Assembly: GCA_023101885.1 (NCBI GenBank)
Contig: JALPQD010000401.1
Coordinates: 1,798,001 to 1,862,000 of the forward strand
DNA from: Typhlomys cinereus
Taxonomy: Eukaryota > Chordata > Mammalia > Rodentia > Platacanthomyidae
DNA: 64,000 nucleotides
Direction: 5' to 3'
The position numbers were made by a program, and so were the translations under genes. The notes beneath the pieces were generated by a model. That model did no database searches. It had not been told where the DNA came from and was given only the letters and a program-made list of their open reading frames with translations. Below are positions 1 to 10,181 of the stretch, in pieces. Positions within the stretch are counted from its first letter, which is position 1. Each line of letters opens with the position of its first letter.

Positions 1-448
1 GGGCGGTGTTGAAGTCCCCAAGAATTATCGTTTGGGGGTTGATTTCTTGCTTTAGACGCTGTAGGGTTTTCTTAATGAATGTGGAGGGGCCCGTATTGGG
101 TGCATATATGTTCAGTATTGTGAAGTCTTCCTGGTGAATTGTACCTGTGACTAAAATGTAGTATCCATCCGTGTCTCTTATAATTTTCTTTGGTTTGAAG
201 TCCACTTTGTCTGATATCATAATGGCTACCCCTGCCTGTTTTCTGCTTCCATTAGCTTGTAGAATTGTTGACCAGCTTTTTATTTTTAGAGCGTACCTAT
301 CTTTTGTGGTGAGATGGGTTTCCTGCAGGCAGCAGATTGATGGATTGTGATTTTTAATCCAAATTTGTAATCTGTGTCTCTTGATCGGTGAGTTAATTCC
401 ATTAACATTTCGTGTTATAATGGAGAAACTATTTTGAATTCCAGACAT
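1..448 (-). CDS. L1 ORF2 protein, N-terminal endonuclease domain (partial)
   Basis: The start codon is at 448-446 and the frame is open to position 1, about 149 codons. The protein is the apurinic-like endonuclease plus reverse transcriptase that nicks the target and copies L1 RNA. Visible endonuclease landmarks are RNVNGIN near residue 13, the catalytic glutamate motif QETH near residue 42, a YAPN motif near residue 115 and GDFN near residue 144. The reverse transcriptase and the C-terminal cysteine motif lie outside the window. The reading frame is clean here, unlike the neighbouring ORF1. This is transposon rather than host coding sequence. Confidence 0.88.
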   Translation of the reverse strand, partial: MSGIQNSFSIITRNVNGINSPIKRHRLQIWIKNHNPSICCLQETHLTTKDRYALKIKSWSTILQANGSRKQAGVAIMISDKVDFKPKKIIRDTDGYYILVTGTIHQEDFTILNIYAPNTGPSTFIKKTLQRLKQEINPQTIILGDFNTA

Positions 449-498
449 TTATTATGTTTAGTGGTTTTCATAAGTATATTGCTTCGCTGTTAATGGTG

Positions 499-1458
499 TT
501 ATACTTGCCTTCTGTTCACCTGGATAAGCCTGTTTTTTTGTTCAAGCTTGAGTATCATTTCTAGTATTTTTTGAAGGTCTGGTTTGGTGGACATGTATCC
601 CTTCAAGTTGTCTTTGTGCTGGAAGATTTTTCTTTCTCCCTCGATCATGACGGATATTTTTGCAGGGTAAATCAGCCTGGGTTGACATTTTTGCTCATTC
701 AATACTTGAAGTATGTCTCTCCAAGCTCTTCTTGCTTTTACTGTTCGACTGAGAAGTCATTTGTTATTTTAATAGGTTTACCTTTAAAAGTGACTTGTTT
801 TTTCTCCCTTGAAGCTCTCAGCACCAGTTCTTTATCTTGAATGTGAAGTGTTTTAACTATTATTTGCTGTGGCGAGCTTCTGTTTTGGTCATATCTGTTT
901 GGGGTGCGGAATGCCTCTTATATATGTATGGGCCTCTCTTTTTTTTAGATGAGGAAAGTTTTCCTTGATGATCGTTTGAAAAATTTCCTCAGGGGTGGTA
1001 TTTTGAGATTCTTGCTCTGGTATTCCATGAATACGCATGTTAGGCTTCTTCAGGATGTCCCATATCTCTTGGATATTTCTCTCAAGTATCTTTTTGGCTT
1101 TAACAACCTCTTCCATTGAGCTGGTTAATACTCCCACTTTATCTTCAAGGTCTGAAATTCTGTTTTCTGCTTCGTTAGTTCTGCTGATAAGACTCTCTGT
1201 GGAGTTCTGGGTTGAAGATAACTTGTCTTTTAGCTCAGTTTTAAACTCTGCTTGAGTCTGTTTTAACTGCTCTATGCCAGTTTTTGTTTCTTGCACTGTT
1301 TTTCTCAACTCCTCCAAGTGTCTGTTGTGTTCCTCTTCAAATCGATTGATTTGATTATTTAATTCCTCCCGGATTTCCTCTTTCATAGTATTGAACATGG
1401 TAATGATCATATTTTGAAAGTCCTTATCCTGGGTCAGGCTTTCTTGGCCATATTCCAT
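499..1458 (-). pseudogene. L1 ORF1 (RNA-binding coiled-coil protein), two frameshifts
   Basis: ORF1p is the trimeric RNA chaperone that coats L1 RNA. I place the start at the ATG at 1458-1456; the frame also extends upstream to a GTG at 1488. Residues about 25-140 form a charged heptad coiled coil, followed by the RRM-like region (motif RIHGIPEQE). The frame then stops at 891-889. Likeness continues in a second frame (from about 900 to 745, with DFSVE) and a third (about 745 to the stop at 499-501, with PRLIYPAKIS), which is the ORF1 C-terminal domain. The breaks fall near GTTTGGGG (897-904) and the CTTTTA run (about 735-742). They may be real decay or assembly errors at homopolymers. Confidence 0.85.
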
Positions 1459-1629
1459 GGGTTTGTTCTGGTTGGAGTCTAGGTTCACGGTGAGGCCCGG
1501 CTCTTAATAACTTTTTATATTTATCCTTGCACCATGCCAAGTGAACAGCAATTGCGTTAAAAGTGAATGGTGGACAGATAATGTATGCTTCCTGGGAATT
1601 CTGGGACTTTATTCTTCAAGTCTGGGACT

Positions 1630-2084
1630 GTCATAGTTGGGCACAGGTGTCAACTTGACAGTTGTGGGTTTGAGCTCTGGGCACATTTGTAAAGAATCAG
1701 TGGTTGAGTTAATCCCAGAGAAAACCTACAGGAGATTGTCTAGCTAATGAAGAAGGCCCAGTTTATGGTGGGTGGGACTAGGCCCTGGAATAAAATACAG
1801 ACATTTAACGACTTGTGAAATGTTGCATGTTTGCACATGAACTGAATACACCAGTATTCAGATCCTTTTGTATACTTGGCCAGACATGCTGGTTTGGCAA
1901 GTAAGGATCTTCCTTCTCTCAGCTATTGTGTAGAGATGGCATGGCCAGTTCCCTCGGCCCAGGTATTGGTGCAAGCTCTCCTGTCAAGCTGGACTATGAA
2001 CCGGACTGTTGTAAGGAAATAAACCCCTTGTTCTCTTAAGCCATTTGATGGTCATTTATCAGCAACCATGCAGGCGAACTGCAT
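1630..2084 (+). mobile_element. hAT-like non-autonomous element, about 455 bp (URR/MER-type)
   Basis: It shares most of its length with the elements at 35338-35761 and 52177-52940 (both opposite strand). Shared landmarks are GTGTCAACTTGAC near one end, GGCCAGACATGCTGGT in the middle and GGTCATTTATCAGCAA near the other end. The flanks match at 8 bases with one mismatch: CTGGGACT at 1622-1629 and CAGGGACT at 2085-2092. An 8-base duplication is the hAT signature. I see no clear terminal inverted repeats and no coding capacity, so the class is inferred. Confidence 0.6.
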
Positions 2085-2189
2085 CAGGGACTCATCTATC
2101 TCCAAACCTTCCTGTACCGGTCTATCTTCCAAAAGAAGCACAGGACCATCTCCGGATGGCACACACATGTTTCATTACTCTCAGCAGTT

Positions 2190-2300
2190 TGTTATAAGAT
2201 GGAGCAAGTTCTCCTCCTTTACAGATGAGACCCTGAGACTCTGAGTGAGCTGCCAGAGTCACACATTGGCCAAGCTGGGATTCAGAAGCAGCTTGCCTTC
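2190..2300 (-). mobile_element. MIR SINE fragment (antisense)
   Basis: The stretch contains TTTACAGATGAGACCCTGAG followed by a tract with CACACATTGGCCAAGCTGGGATTC, read as two adjoining motifs. This is the usual antisense MIR core in decayed form. MIRs are ancient tRNA-derived SINEs shared by all mammals. Confidence 0.55.
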
Positions 2301-3009
2301 TTCCAATCTCCTGTGCTCTTTCCCCCCGCTCCAGGCTCATCTCTCTGATGTGTTCTCCAAACCCAGGGAATAGGGACTGCCGTCCTCTAACACAGTGAGG
2401 GGAGGATTCATGAAGAAGCGGGATCAGGTGACCCACAGAAAAGTCGAGGATAAAGCAGTTAGAAAATAATGTCAGAGTTCGTGCTACTCTTGCTCTATCA
2501 TGTTGTTTCTACCAAGGGATCATTCAAGGTACTTTCCAGCCACAGTTTTAGATTCTTGTTTTGATTAGCTGGAACAGTAGCAGGTATGTGGGTGGTGGGA
2601 GCCCCCTTTCTCACTTTCCTTTCCCTCTTTCCTTGTCCTGAACTCAGAGGCAAGAAGTCACCCATAAAACAGCCAAAGAGCGTGGCAGGCCTGGGAAATA
2701 CCTAGGTTTTGTGGTAAAAGTGTGGGTGGCAACCATGCATGGCCTCCTGCCCCGTGACGAAATGAGCTCAAGTACTTGGAGGGCAAAGCAGATATCTAAT
2801 GTCTACCGTATATCTATGTGCCAAAGTCAGAGGGCGGAAGTCAGAAACTTACTGAATCCCCGCAGCAGCCCATTTGTTAAGCAGATGAGAATGTTCTTCT
2901 CATGTAGATGATATCTTTGTGCAGCATGGACCACTGAGTTGGGTCTTTGTGCATGTATAATAAAGTGATCAGCTTGAAAGAATATATTTCTGTTGAGAGA
3001 TTTTCCTCA
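2301..3009. other. Unannotated intergenic DNA
   Basis: I recognise no gene or strong repeat here. Part of 2765-2900 could be another very old MIR-like fragment, but the match is too weak to call. Confidence 0.4.
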
Positions 3010-3158
3010 GTTCTCTTCTCCTCCCCCCTGTCTCTCTCTCTGTCTCTCTCTCATTCTCCCTTCCCCTTTCTCTTCTCTCCTTCTCTCTCTCTCTCATTCT
3101 CTCTTTCCTTCCTCATTCCTCCCTCCTTCCTTCCTCCCTCTCTCTCTTCCCTTTTGTA
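3010..3158 (+). repeat. Pyrimidine low-complexity tract (TC/CTTT-rich)
   Basis: About 150 bases are almost pure T and C on the plus strand, with runs of TCTC and CTTCC. The serine/leucine/proline ORF across it is a by-product of composition. Confidence 0.9.
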
Positions 3159-3910
3159 GGTTAAAAACCTAATTAGAGGAGGTGGTGGACAAGCTGAAAG
3201 GATAGTAGAGGAGGGAAAAGATTGAGTAGAATGGATAAATGTACCTGCATCATGATGAAAGCCAATACTTCGTATATTAACCTAAAGCAATGATAAGAAT
3301 TTAATTTGATTAAAGAGAACTAAAGACAATCTAATGAGATGACCCAGATGAATTTTCACATAGATATATCTCCGAATCTATCACTGACAAGGTTCCCAGA
3401 CTGTAGTGTTTGGACACAGGATGTTAGGTGTGTCATGGATGGGATCTGAAAGAATAGAGATGGACTAAGGAGATCAACTTGAGGAATTTGAATGGGAAGA
3501 AAGGCCTAGGAATCTGAGAGCCTGCGGTCTAAAGAAATGGCAGGTCCCCAATCTCTGGCTCAGCACCACATCCAAGATTCCTCAAGGTAATAGCTATAGC
3601 AAGCAGGTGATGGGTGAACAGTTCCTAGGTGCCTAAGGCCTGCACTCAATGGGGTACTAGAATGTCAGCCATCACCATGTGCCACAGAAGAGGAACCAGC
3701 TGTGCTGATCATGCCAGCAGTCAACAGGGACTTCGAGGGATCCAGACATCGAGACAGGAAGATAAAACATGGCCCCCAGGCCTGCTCTGGGGGATGCAGC
3801 ACATACCCTACGTAGGTTGGACAGATGTGGCCAACAGTGTCTCAGAGGAAAATAGTACTGGGAAGAGCCCCCCTCTACCATTCTGTGCCCAACCTAAAAG
3901 CAGATCCCAG
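3159..3910. other. Unannotated intergenic DNA
   Basis: Nothing recognisable. A 109-codon frame (3629-3958) runs into the following SINE and shows no domain, so I do not regard it as a gene. Confidence 0.4.
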
Positions 3911-4088
3911 GGGCTGGAGAGATGGTTAAAACTCTGCCTTCCAAGCAGAAGGTCCTAAGTTCGGATCCCAGATCCCACATAAGGGCAGAGCCTGGGAAAT
4001 TCCAAAGCAAAGCCAGAAGGAGATACAAGCAATCTAGGATGATTCTTGATGTCACCTTTGGTCTTCCACAGGAACACAGTGCCTTCTG

Positions 4089-4136
<48 letters not shown>

Positions 4137-4188
4137 TGAATGAATGAATACACGAATGAATGAACAAATAAGTAAATAAATAAATAGT
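3911..4188 (+). mobile_element. tRNA-head SINE (B2-type head, lineage-specific body)
   Basis: It starts with the GGGGCTGGAGAGATGG head, followed by a box-B-like AGTTCGGATCC. The body has the family hallmarks GCAGAGCCTGGGAAATTCC and GCAAAGCCAGAAGGAG, and it ends in a pure CA run (about 4091-4132) and a TGAA/TAAA-rich tail. The head lacks CTCAGT, a small deletion through box A relative to the other copies. RNA polymerase III transcription mobilised by L1 is the normal route for such elements. Confidence 0.85.
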
Positions 4189-4374
4189 TTTGGGGAAAAA
4201 AGACCACAAAATAGAAATGTGTCTTCTGCCATGAGGTTGCCTGAGGCACACCCCTCTTCTAAACTAGGGTGAGCAAACACCCTGTTTCCTAGCACAATTA
4301 TTTATAGTGCTCCCTTTCTCTTTCAAACATGTCTTGGATTCATCTAACAGAAATGATTATAAAGTAATTATTTT

Positions 4375-4497
4375 AGAAGCCAGGCTCAGAGGCTCAGCTA
4401 CTGGAGGAGCTGGTGCAGAAGGGTTCCAAGACCCCAGGAATATGGGGCCAGACTGGTGGGCATAGGTAGACCCCATCTCAAAAGGAAACGGAAACAT
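4375..4497 (+). mobile_element. Possible old B1-like SINE
   Basis: The tract has AGCTACTGGAGGAG in the middle and GACCCCATCTCAAAAGGAAA at the end, the layout of a diverged 7SL-derived B1 monomer. The 5' part is too decayed for a firm call. Confidence 0.35.
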
Positions 4498-5285
4498 TAT
4501 AGAACAAGAGGCACATTGTGATTCCACGAAATAATTAGACAAATTCTCCAACCCATAAGGTCCTTTCGTGTCTGCACATCTGTAGAGGACTTGTTTGGAG
4601 AGATACTGCCTTTGGAGGTCACCTGGAAATGGCGCGAGGAAATGAAACGCCATGTGGGTATTTTTAAGTGCATTGGTTGTTACACTGGGCATGCGTTTTA
4701 AGAACTGAAAGTGCAAAGTGTACATGCTGGAGGATGAATGACGAAGGCCATCCAGAACACAGACATCATCTTGATGGGGAACCAAAGAGACGGTGAAATG
4801 GGAGAGTGTATGATTGCGGTCACAAGGACTGCGCGCCGGTGCTAACTGGAACCGCTTGTTTTAGTGCGAGCCGACCAGGTTTATCACATCACGCTAAGCA
4901 TAGCTGAGTGTGTTTGCCTTGCAGCCCAGCAGATGGAGGCTCACACCAAGAGTCAGAAAGAGGAAAGAGAAGCAAAGATAAACACTCTCTGTGCCCATCT
5001 GGGAAGGCTGAGGAGGTTTGTGACTATGCTGCAGTTGAATTCTGACTACTGATTTTGGAAGTTTGCTTACTCATTTCTTCCAAAAGTCAGAAATGATCTT
5101 ATTCTCTAGCTAGAGCAAGACCGGCTTTATTTGTCATTTGAATATTTCACTTTTGCTCTGCACTCAGGTAGAGAACTCAGCCCATGGGTCACAAGGACAG
5201 GAATCCGTCCCTTCCGGTTTGCAAGGTCAGACAGGGCTGAGTACTGCAGAACCGGGGAAAGCAGACCTTTTGATTGTTTCTGCAA
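4498..5285. other. Unannotated intergenic DNA
   Basis: No repeat is recognised. A 62-codon frame at 4864-5052 follows a pyrimidine-AG acceptor-like site, but there is no recognisable domain, so it is left as non-coding. Confidence 0.35.
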
Positions 5286-5570
5286 GGTGAGGAGATGGCT
5301 TAGTGGTTAAAGTCCTTGCTTTTCAAACAGGGAGTCCTGAGTTCAGATCCCCAGATCCCAAGTGAAAATGTGGTGGAGGTGCCCTGTAATTCTGGTCCTG
5401 GAAGGTAGGACCTGGGAATTCCCCAGAGCAGGCTGGCAAGCCAGACTAGCCTATGGCTTGCTCTGGGTTTAGAGACCTAGATTCACAACACTAAGGCAGA
5501 AGAGCAACTCTGCCTTATTTCCCATTATCACCCTTGGGCTTCCCAGGCACACACATTAAATTCATTCATG
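5286..5570 (+). mobile_element. tRNA-head SINE, diverged copy
   Basis: It has the head GAGATGGCTTAGTGGTTAAA, box B GAGTTCAGATCCCC and the body motif CTGTAATTCTGGTCCTGGAA. About 50 extra bases lie between the GAGCAGG and ATCACCCTTGGGCTTCC segments compared with other copies. The CA tail is reduced to CACACACA. Confidence 0.75.
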
Positions 5571-6236
5571 GACATATGCTTACCTGTCGGTAACCACCCA
5601 CATGACAAATGCATTTGCATGTACAACCCATACACTTATCCCATAAACATATACGTGAAAGAAGAAAACATGAAAACAAATAACCTTTCTTTTAAAAAAA
5701 GAAAAGTGTGTATGAATGTGTGTTAAAAAAGATTCACTAAGACTCACTGCATCCCATTCTCCCAGTTTGCAGGACAGTCAAGGTCACAGTAAAGCAAAGG
5801 CTTCTTGTCCTGCTCCAGCCAATTGCCCAGTGTCCTTGCCTTGAAATTGACCCTGGAAGTTAGTGCCAAGCTACCATCTGGTTTCTGGTCTCAAGGCATA
5901 CAGCAGAGTTGTCTTGGTGTGGGTGCATGGGAGTGGTCTTGACCCTGGGCACAGCCCTGCCCATGTGCTCGTCAGAAGGGCAGCATATGCCCCTCCACGC
6001 TGTGCTTCCTGGTGCTGAGCTGGTGTCAGGACTGACACTTTCTTCCAGCTTCTCCAGCCAGTTCCATACTTCAGACCTCTGATCTGTCTTAACCATGTTG
6101 CTCACGGTAACATCAATCATGGGGAAGCCCAGCAGGGTGAGCTTCTAGGGGCAGGAAATCAGAGAGGTGGTTTCCAAACCAACAGAGTAACGGTGCACTG
6201 CCCATGGGAATTCCAGCGTGCTAGAAATAAACCTTT
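5571..6236. other. Unannotated intergenic DNA
   Basis: I see no repeat or gene. An 86-codon minus-strand frame (5860-6120) has no recognisable content. Confidence 0.35.
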
Positions 6237-6580
6237 GTTATTATTTGAATCTCCAATGTCCCCCATGGACTCATGTTTCAACCACTTGACCCCTGGCTGG
6301 TGGCGCTGTTTGGGTGTACTGTGGAGTTTTTAGGAGGTGGGGACCAACTGGTAGAAACTGGTCACTAGGATCAGGACCCAGTCCTTAGTTCTGTCCTCTC
6401 TCCGCTTTTCAGTCTACCCATCATGCGAAGATGCTCCCACAAGCTCCTACCACCATAGTCTGATCTAACACAGCTATGAGGAACTATAGCTCTCTAAAAC
6501 CTTGAGCCCAAATAAATCTTCCCTCTCAGAAGTTGTTTCTGTCAATTACTTTGTCATGGTGACCCCAAAGTAACTAATAC
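6237..6580 (+). mobile_element. hAT-like relic (MER/URR-type, sense)
   Basis: This shows the familiar mammalian layout: AATGTCCCCCATGGACTCAT at the start, TTTTAGGAGGTGGGGACC in the middle, then CCAAATAAATCTTCCCTC and an end AAAGTAACTAATACATC. It has no coding capacity. The same family recurs across the window in both orientations. Confidence 0.6.
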
Positions 6581-7567
6581 ATCACCTATTTTCCATTTGC
6601 CACCAAAGTGGACGGAAGCCAGTCTCCCCTCCCCATGTATTCAGTATTCTCCAGGGCCCCATGCACCACATTATGAAAGGCCTGGTACTTAACCGTATTA
6701 TCCTGAAGCACGATGGCTTCTGCGTCTCTAAAACCCACCTTATCCTGAGAGAGAGAATCTCGGCAGCCAGCATGCAGAATCTCTCCCCTGAGCCCAGTGG
6801 CTGCGTAAACACTTGCCCTGTGTGCCTCCAGCTTGGGAGCATGTCCCAGCAAGGGACATGACTGAGCCTTACTTAGGGTTTCCACTGATGTGCTACCGTA
6901 CCCACATCCCAGAGTATTCAGATTCACCGGTCCATGATATCACAGCAGCTGGAAGACCCCAGAACCTTCCCCTGCTCAGTCAGAGAGTGGTTCACAAAGC
7001 TAAGAAGGAGGGGAGCATTGGGGTCTGTAGACACTGACTGACTGGTGGGGAAACTTTACAGTAACTGACTCCTCTCCAGTGTGCTGCATTTCTTTTTGCA
7101 GGGGGAACATATGCTTGGGGCAAGTTGCTTACATTTTAGTATTATGATAGGAGAAGAGGAATTAACTAATGTAAATGCCATGACTGCATACCATTAGCTT
7201 TGGAATCTACTCTTGCACCCACTGTGTGATATGCTATGTTTCCGCAGTTCTAAGTCACACCTTCTCTCCTACAATTTGGCATCTCTGAAATTGAGGACAC
7301 CTTAGCCTCTTACAGTCACTATTTAATCATATGGTACTTGGTTCTGAGAAATAGTCAGGACGCATTTGTCAGTGCCCAAGAGTATGAAAACACCGAGATC
7401 CCAGTAGCAGTTTCTGGTGACTTGGAAGAAAGTCCTTGGGTGTGAGTGTGTGACACGCTTTGAAGTCACAGGCAGCAAGCTGTTGAGGAGGAGGTGGGGA
7501 AGCATGAGTCAGATGGGTTCTGCCACATTTCTGAAGGAGGAAACAAAGTTTGGCTACTTTTATTTAA
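6581..7567. other. Unannotated intergenic DNA
   Basis: Several overlapping short frames on both strands (113 codons at most) show no domain, and no repeat is recognised. Confidence 0.35.
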
Positions 7568-8137
7568 GTTTTTTTTTTTTATTTTCACAAATGACTTACA
7601 TGGGCTGATGGATTTCACTATGGGGATTACATGCCCACACAACACTTTGATCATGCCCACCCCCAGGTCCCTCCCTTGCCCTCCTGTCCCCACTCCCCTT
7701 GACTTTGAAATTTTTATTCTTCAACATTTCATGCATGAAAACAATGGTTTATGCCATTTTCACTTCTTGTTACTCAATATCGCACCCCCTCCTTTTTCCC
7801 ACTGCAAACATTCTTCTTCCCAGTCAGTCTCCCCCTACTTTCTTGTCTTCTTGCCTGTGTGGCCCACTGAGTTGCATCTAGGTTGCCAGAACTGGCATGT
7901 GCCTAAGCACTTGCCGGAGCATGGATGAGACACCAGAGGGTACATCTGTGGAGAAAGTAGCTCCCCTTCCCCGTCCAGCATTAACCCTCAATGTTCTCTC
8001 AGGGAGAACATTGGTATCTCTTGAGATCTTGCCTCATGCTATAGTGAAATGATAGTGTCTTGCGCTGGTCTTGTGGTAGTGAACATAGATGCAGTGAGTT
8101 CATGAGTGTAGCCCTGCCATGTCCAGCAGATATTCTT

Positions 8138-8505
8138 TTTTTCTTTTTCCACTCATACAAACTTAACAGGTACACCGGTCCCCTCCCTCCCTCCAACCTC
8201 CCACCACCCTATGCCCCTCTCTCCTTCCCCCTCCCTCCCCATCCCCCAGTGCCTCCCCCTCCCATTCCCGGAGCATCCTTTAATGTGCATGCCAGACTCT
8301 CCTCTGGGTCCTCCTCTCCGATGAGGTGCAAGGACCCAGTGGCATTTCCCAGAACCGTTTCCCGTGTTCCCCTTAAGCATAGGAACACTACTGTGGCTGT
8401 CAATCCCTTGCCTCCAAGGATCCTAGTGCCTTTAGCAAATGCTAGACTTTGTGGGGTCAATAGTGTATTGGACATTGCGCAGGGCATACAATGTCCAATT
8501 ATGAT
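8138..8505 (-). mobile_element. Short G-rich retroposon, copy A (368 bp), nested in L1 3' UTR
   Basis: The element is flanked by a 14-base target duplication with one mismatch, CAGCAGATATTCTT (8124-8137) and CAGCAGACATTCTT (8506-8519). It has an oligo-T side at 8138 (its A-rich 3' end on the minus strand). On the minus strand it opens with a perfect 11-bp hairpin, then a conserved segment, a purine tract of about 90 bases, and GTTTGTATGAGTGG before the tail. Copies B (52422-52761) and C (9180-9355) are the same family with different 5' truncations. It could be this species' young L1 3' UTR or an independent SINE-like family; I cannot decide. Confidence 0.75.
8467..8499. other. Perfect 11-bp inverted repeat at the 5' end of retroposon copy A
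   Basis: The arms ATTGGACATTG (8467-8477) and CAATGTCCAAT (8489-8499) are exact reverse complements, separated by an 11-base loop. In the element's RNA this would form a stable 5' hairpin. Confidence 0.85.
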
Positions 8506-8654
8506 CAGCAGACATTCTTCAACAGCGTCTCTCTCCCCTCTGACTCCTACACCCTCACAGAGCCCTCTTCCAGGATGTTCCCTGGCCTTGGCTTTGGCCA
8601 TGATCTAGATGTCCTGTTTAGGGCTGGGTATTCCACAGTTATGTATTTGCTGCC

Positions 8655-8699
8655 AAAAACAAACAAACAAACAAACAAACAAACAAACAAACAAAAACC
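8655..8699 (+). repeat. (AAAC)n microsatellite
   Basis: About ten AAAC units lie at the edge of the L1 3'-UTR segment. Confidence 0.95.
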
Positions 8700-9179
8700 C
8701 CAAAAAGTTTCACATGTTTGAAAAGTCAACTTAAGAACTAGAAACAGTGGTCTTAAGAAAAGGGACATTTCTGATGCTTGGAATCCAAACTCAGAAATAC
8801 AGGAAATGAAGGTCAGTGTCCCTTTAATGACATACTAATCACTTAACTATCTGTTGGGATATATGTTCTCATGATCTGCTATCGACCTCTATGTTAACTT
8901 AGAGGTTTTGTGGGGTAAGTGAAAAGATTTTTGTCCAACAGAAAAATAACTCCATGGGTATGACTTATTGCCCTTTTAGACAATTTCATTTTTAACCTAG
9001 AAACTATTTCAACTAGTGTTCGAAGGCCCAACCATCTTTATTCCTCTTCTGCTCTGAATCAGCTTCATCAGCCCAGGGTCCCTCATTAACCTTTGACCTG
9101 GGTTCTCTCTAGCATCACCTCAGTACCTTAATTGTTACTTTTATTTTAACACATTGAATGACATATATATATGAATGAT
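8700..9179. other. Unannotated intergenic DNA
   Basis: Ordinary AT-rich sequence with no recognised feature; a short AT run lies just before the next element. Confidence 0.35.
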
Positions 9180-9355
9180 AGAGGAGAGTCTGGCATGCAC
9201 ATTAAAGGATGCTCCGGGGATGGGAGGGGGAGGGACTGGGGGATGGGGAGAAAGGGGGGAGGGGAGGGGGGCATAGGGCAGTGGGAGGTTGGAGGAGGGA
9301 GGGGACCGGTGTACCTGTTAAGTTTGTATGAGTGGAAAAAGAAAAATAGATAAAT
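9180..9355 (+). mobile_element. Short G-rich retroposon, copy C (5' truncated, sense)
   Basis: It aligns with the 3' half of copy A. It starts GGAGAGTCTGGCATGCAC, includes a nearly pure purine tract (about 9217-9305, with several GGGG runs), and ends GTTTGTATGAGTGGAAAAAG in an A-rich tail. The guanine-run density is of the kind that forms G-quadruplexes. Confidence 0.75.
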
Positions 9356-9638
9356 AGATGAGAGACAGATAAATTGTAGACCAAGTAGAAAACAATAGAT
9401 TAGGTGGAAGTGTTTCAGAATTGTTTGACTCTTCATGTGAAGAAGTTTTCAGAATGCCTTTCACAATTTATCTTACATTTACTTTTATAAGCCCCGTTCA
9501 GTAAGTTCAAAATAACAATTCTAAATGATCAGAAACCATTATAACTCAGTCTGGTAGTACTCAAGGAAGTCAAAAGAAAACAAGTACGATTGAAACCAGA
9601 GAAAGCAGTTAAAACAATCCTGCTTGATAGGGAAGACT

Positions 9639-9714
9639 TAAAAAATAAGAAAGGAAAGAAAGAAAGAAAGAAAAAAAGAAAGAAGGAAGGAAGGAAGGAA
9701 GGAAAGAAGCAAAG
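9639..9714 (+). repeat. (GAAA)n/(GGAA)n microsatellite
   Basis: Uninterrupted purine run of AAAG and GGAA units. Confidence 0.95.
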
Positions 9715-10181
9715 ACATCACCTGAAAACCAGACCATTTGGAGTCATGAATTTACTGGTTCATGACTAGTGGGGTCCCGGATGGATCATTGCTAGTGAGG
9801 GCCCAGTTGGTTGTAACACTTGAGCATCTACATAGGGAATGTAGCAGACTTGGGTTGAATAGGGTGAGCATCTCTTAATACCAGAAAGATTTAGATTGAT
9901 ATATAAGTCAAACCAATAGCATTACTGTTGTTGTATAATATTTCAGAGCAATCATCATTTTAGCATTAAATATCGTGTTAAAGATAATTGTCCAGGAAGG
10001 ACAATAGCCAATGAGACTTATGATGCCGGTGTGCAATTATTACATTACATTAATTACATTAATTATTTACATTTAGCATTGAGACAAATGCTCATTTACA
10101 AAAATGATTCTTTTCCACTTTGAAAACAATATGGCTTAATTCAATAATTTAAACTTCTTTACATGTATTTTAGAGTTTCTT
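9715..10181. other. Unannotated AT-rich DNA with a short ATTAC tandem
   Basis: Around 10036-10077 there are repeated ATTACATTA units. Nothing else is recognised. Confidence 0.35.

Larger units (their letters stand above)
1..1505 (-). mobile_element. L1 (LINE-1) 5' portion, antisense, cut by window start
   Basis: Reading the minus strand, a short 5' leader (about 1505-1459) is followed by ORF1, a 50-base inter-ORF gap (498-449) and the start of ORF2, the standard L1 order. The element continues leftwards beyond the window. Its 5' boundary near 1505 is judged from loss of L1 likeness, and no promoter-like monomers are visible, so the 5' UTR is probably mostly missing. ORF2 has no stop in its visible 149 codons, which suggests a relatively recent insertion. 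The target duplication cannot be tested because the 3' end is outside. Confidence 0.9.
7568..8655 (-). mobile_element. L1 3' UTR (Lx-like), antisense, split by a younger insertion
   Basis: On the minus strand this ends in a poly-A (poly-T at 7569-7580) after a G-rich tract (pyrimidines about 7650-7695). The upstream portion has the rodent L1 3'-UTR segment GAGTTCATGAGTGTAG with GCCATGTCCAGCAGA in plus-strand reading. The match stops at 8137 and resumes at 8506 because a 368-bp retroposon lies between. A second copy of the same L1 region is at 26973-27551. No reverse-transcriptase coding part is included, so it is 5' truncated. Confidence 0.75.

Noticed and set aside
571..1255. Plus-strand frames of 89 and 72 codons
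   Set aside because: They are shadows of the antisense L1 ORF1.
3911..3990. tRNA gene because of box A and box B likeness
   Set aside because: The box-like segments belong to SINE heads; there is no cloverleaf or anticodon arm that I can support.
4091..4132. CA arrays considered as a CRISPR-like or regulatory array
   Set aside because: They are plain dinucleotide tails of SINEs, without spacers; the organism is a mammal.
4864..5052. 62-codon frame after an acceptor-like site, as a possible exon
   Set aside because: No recognisable domain and no partner exons; such sites are frequent by chance.
8060..8608. 182-codon frame and overlapping minus-strand frames
   Set aside because: They lie across a retroposon nested in an L1 3' UTR; the pyrimidine/purine tract removes stops.
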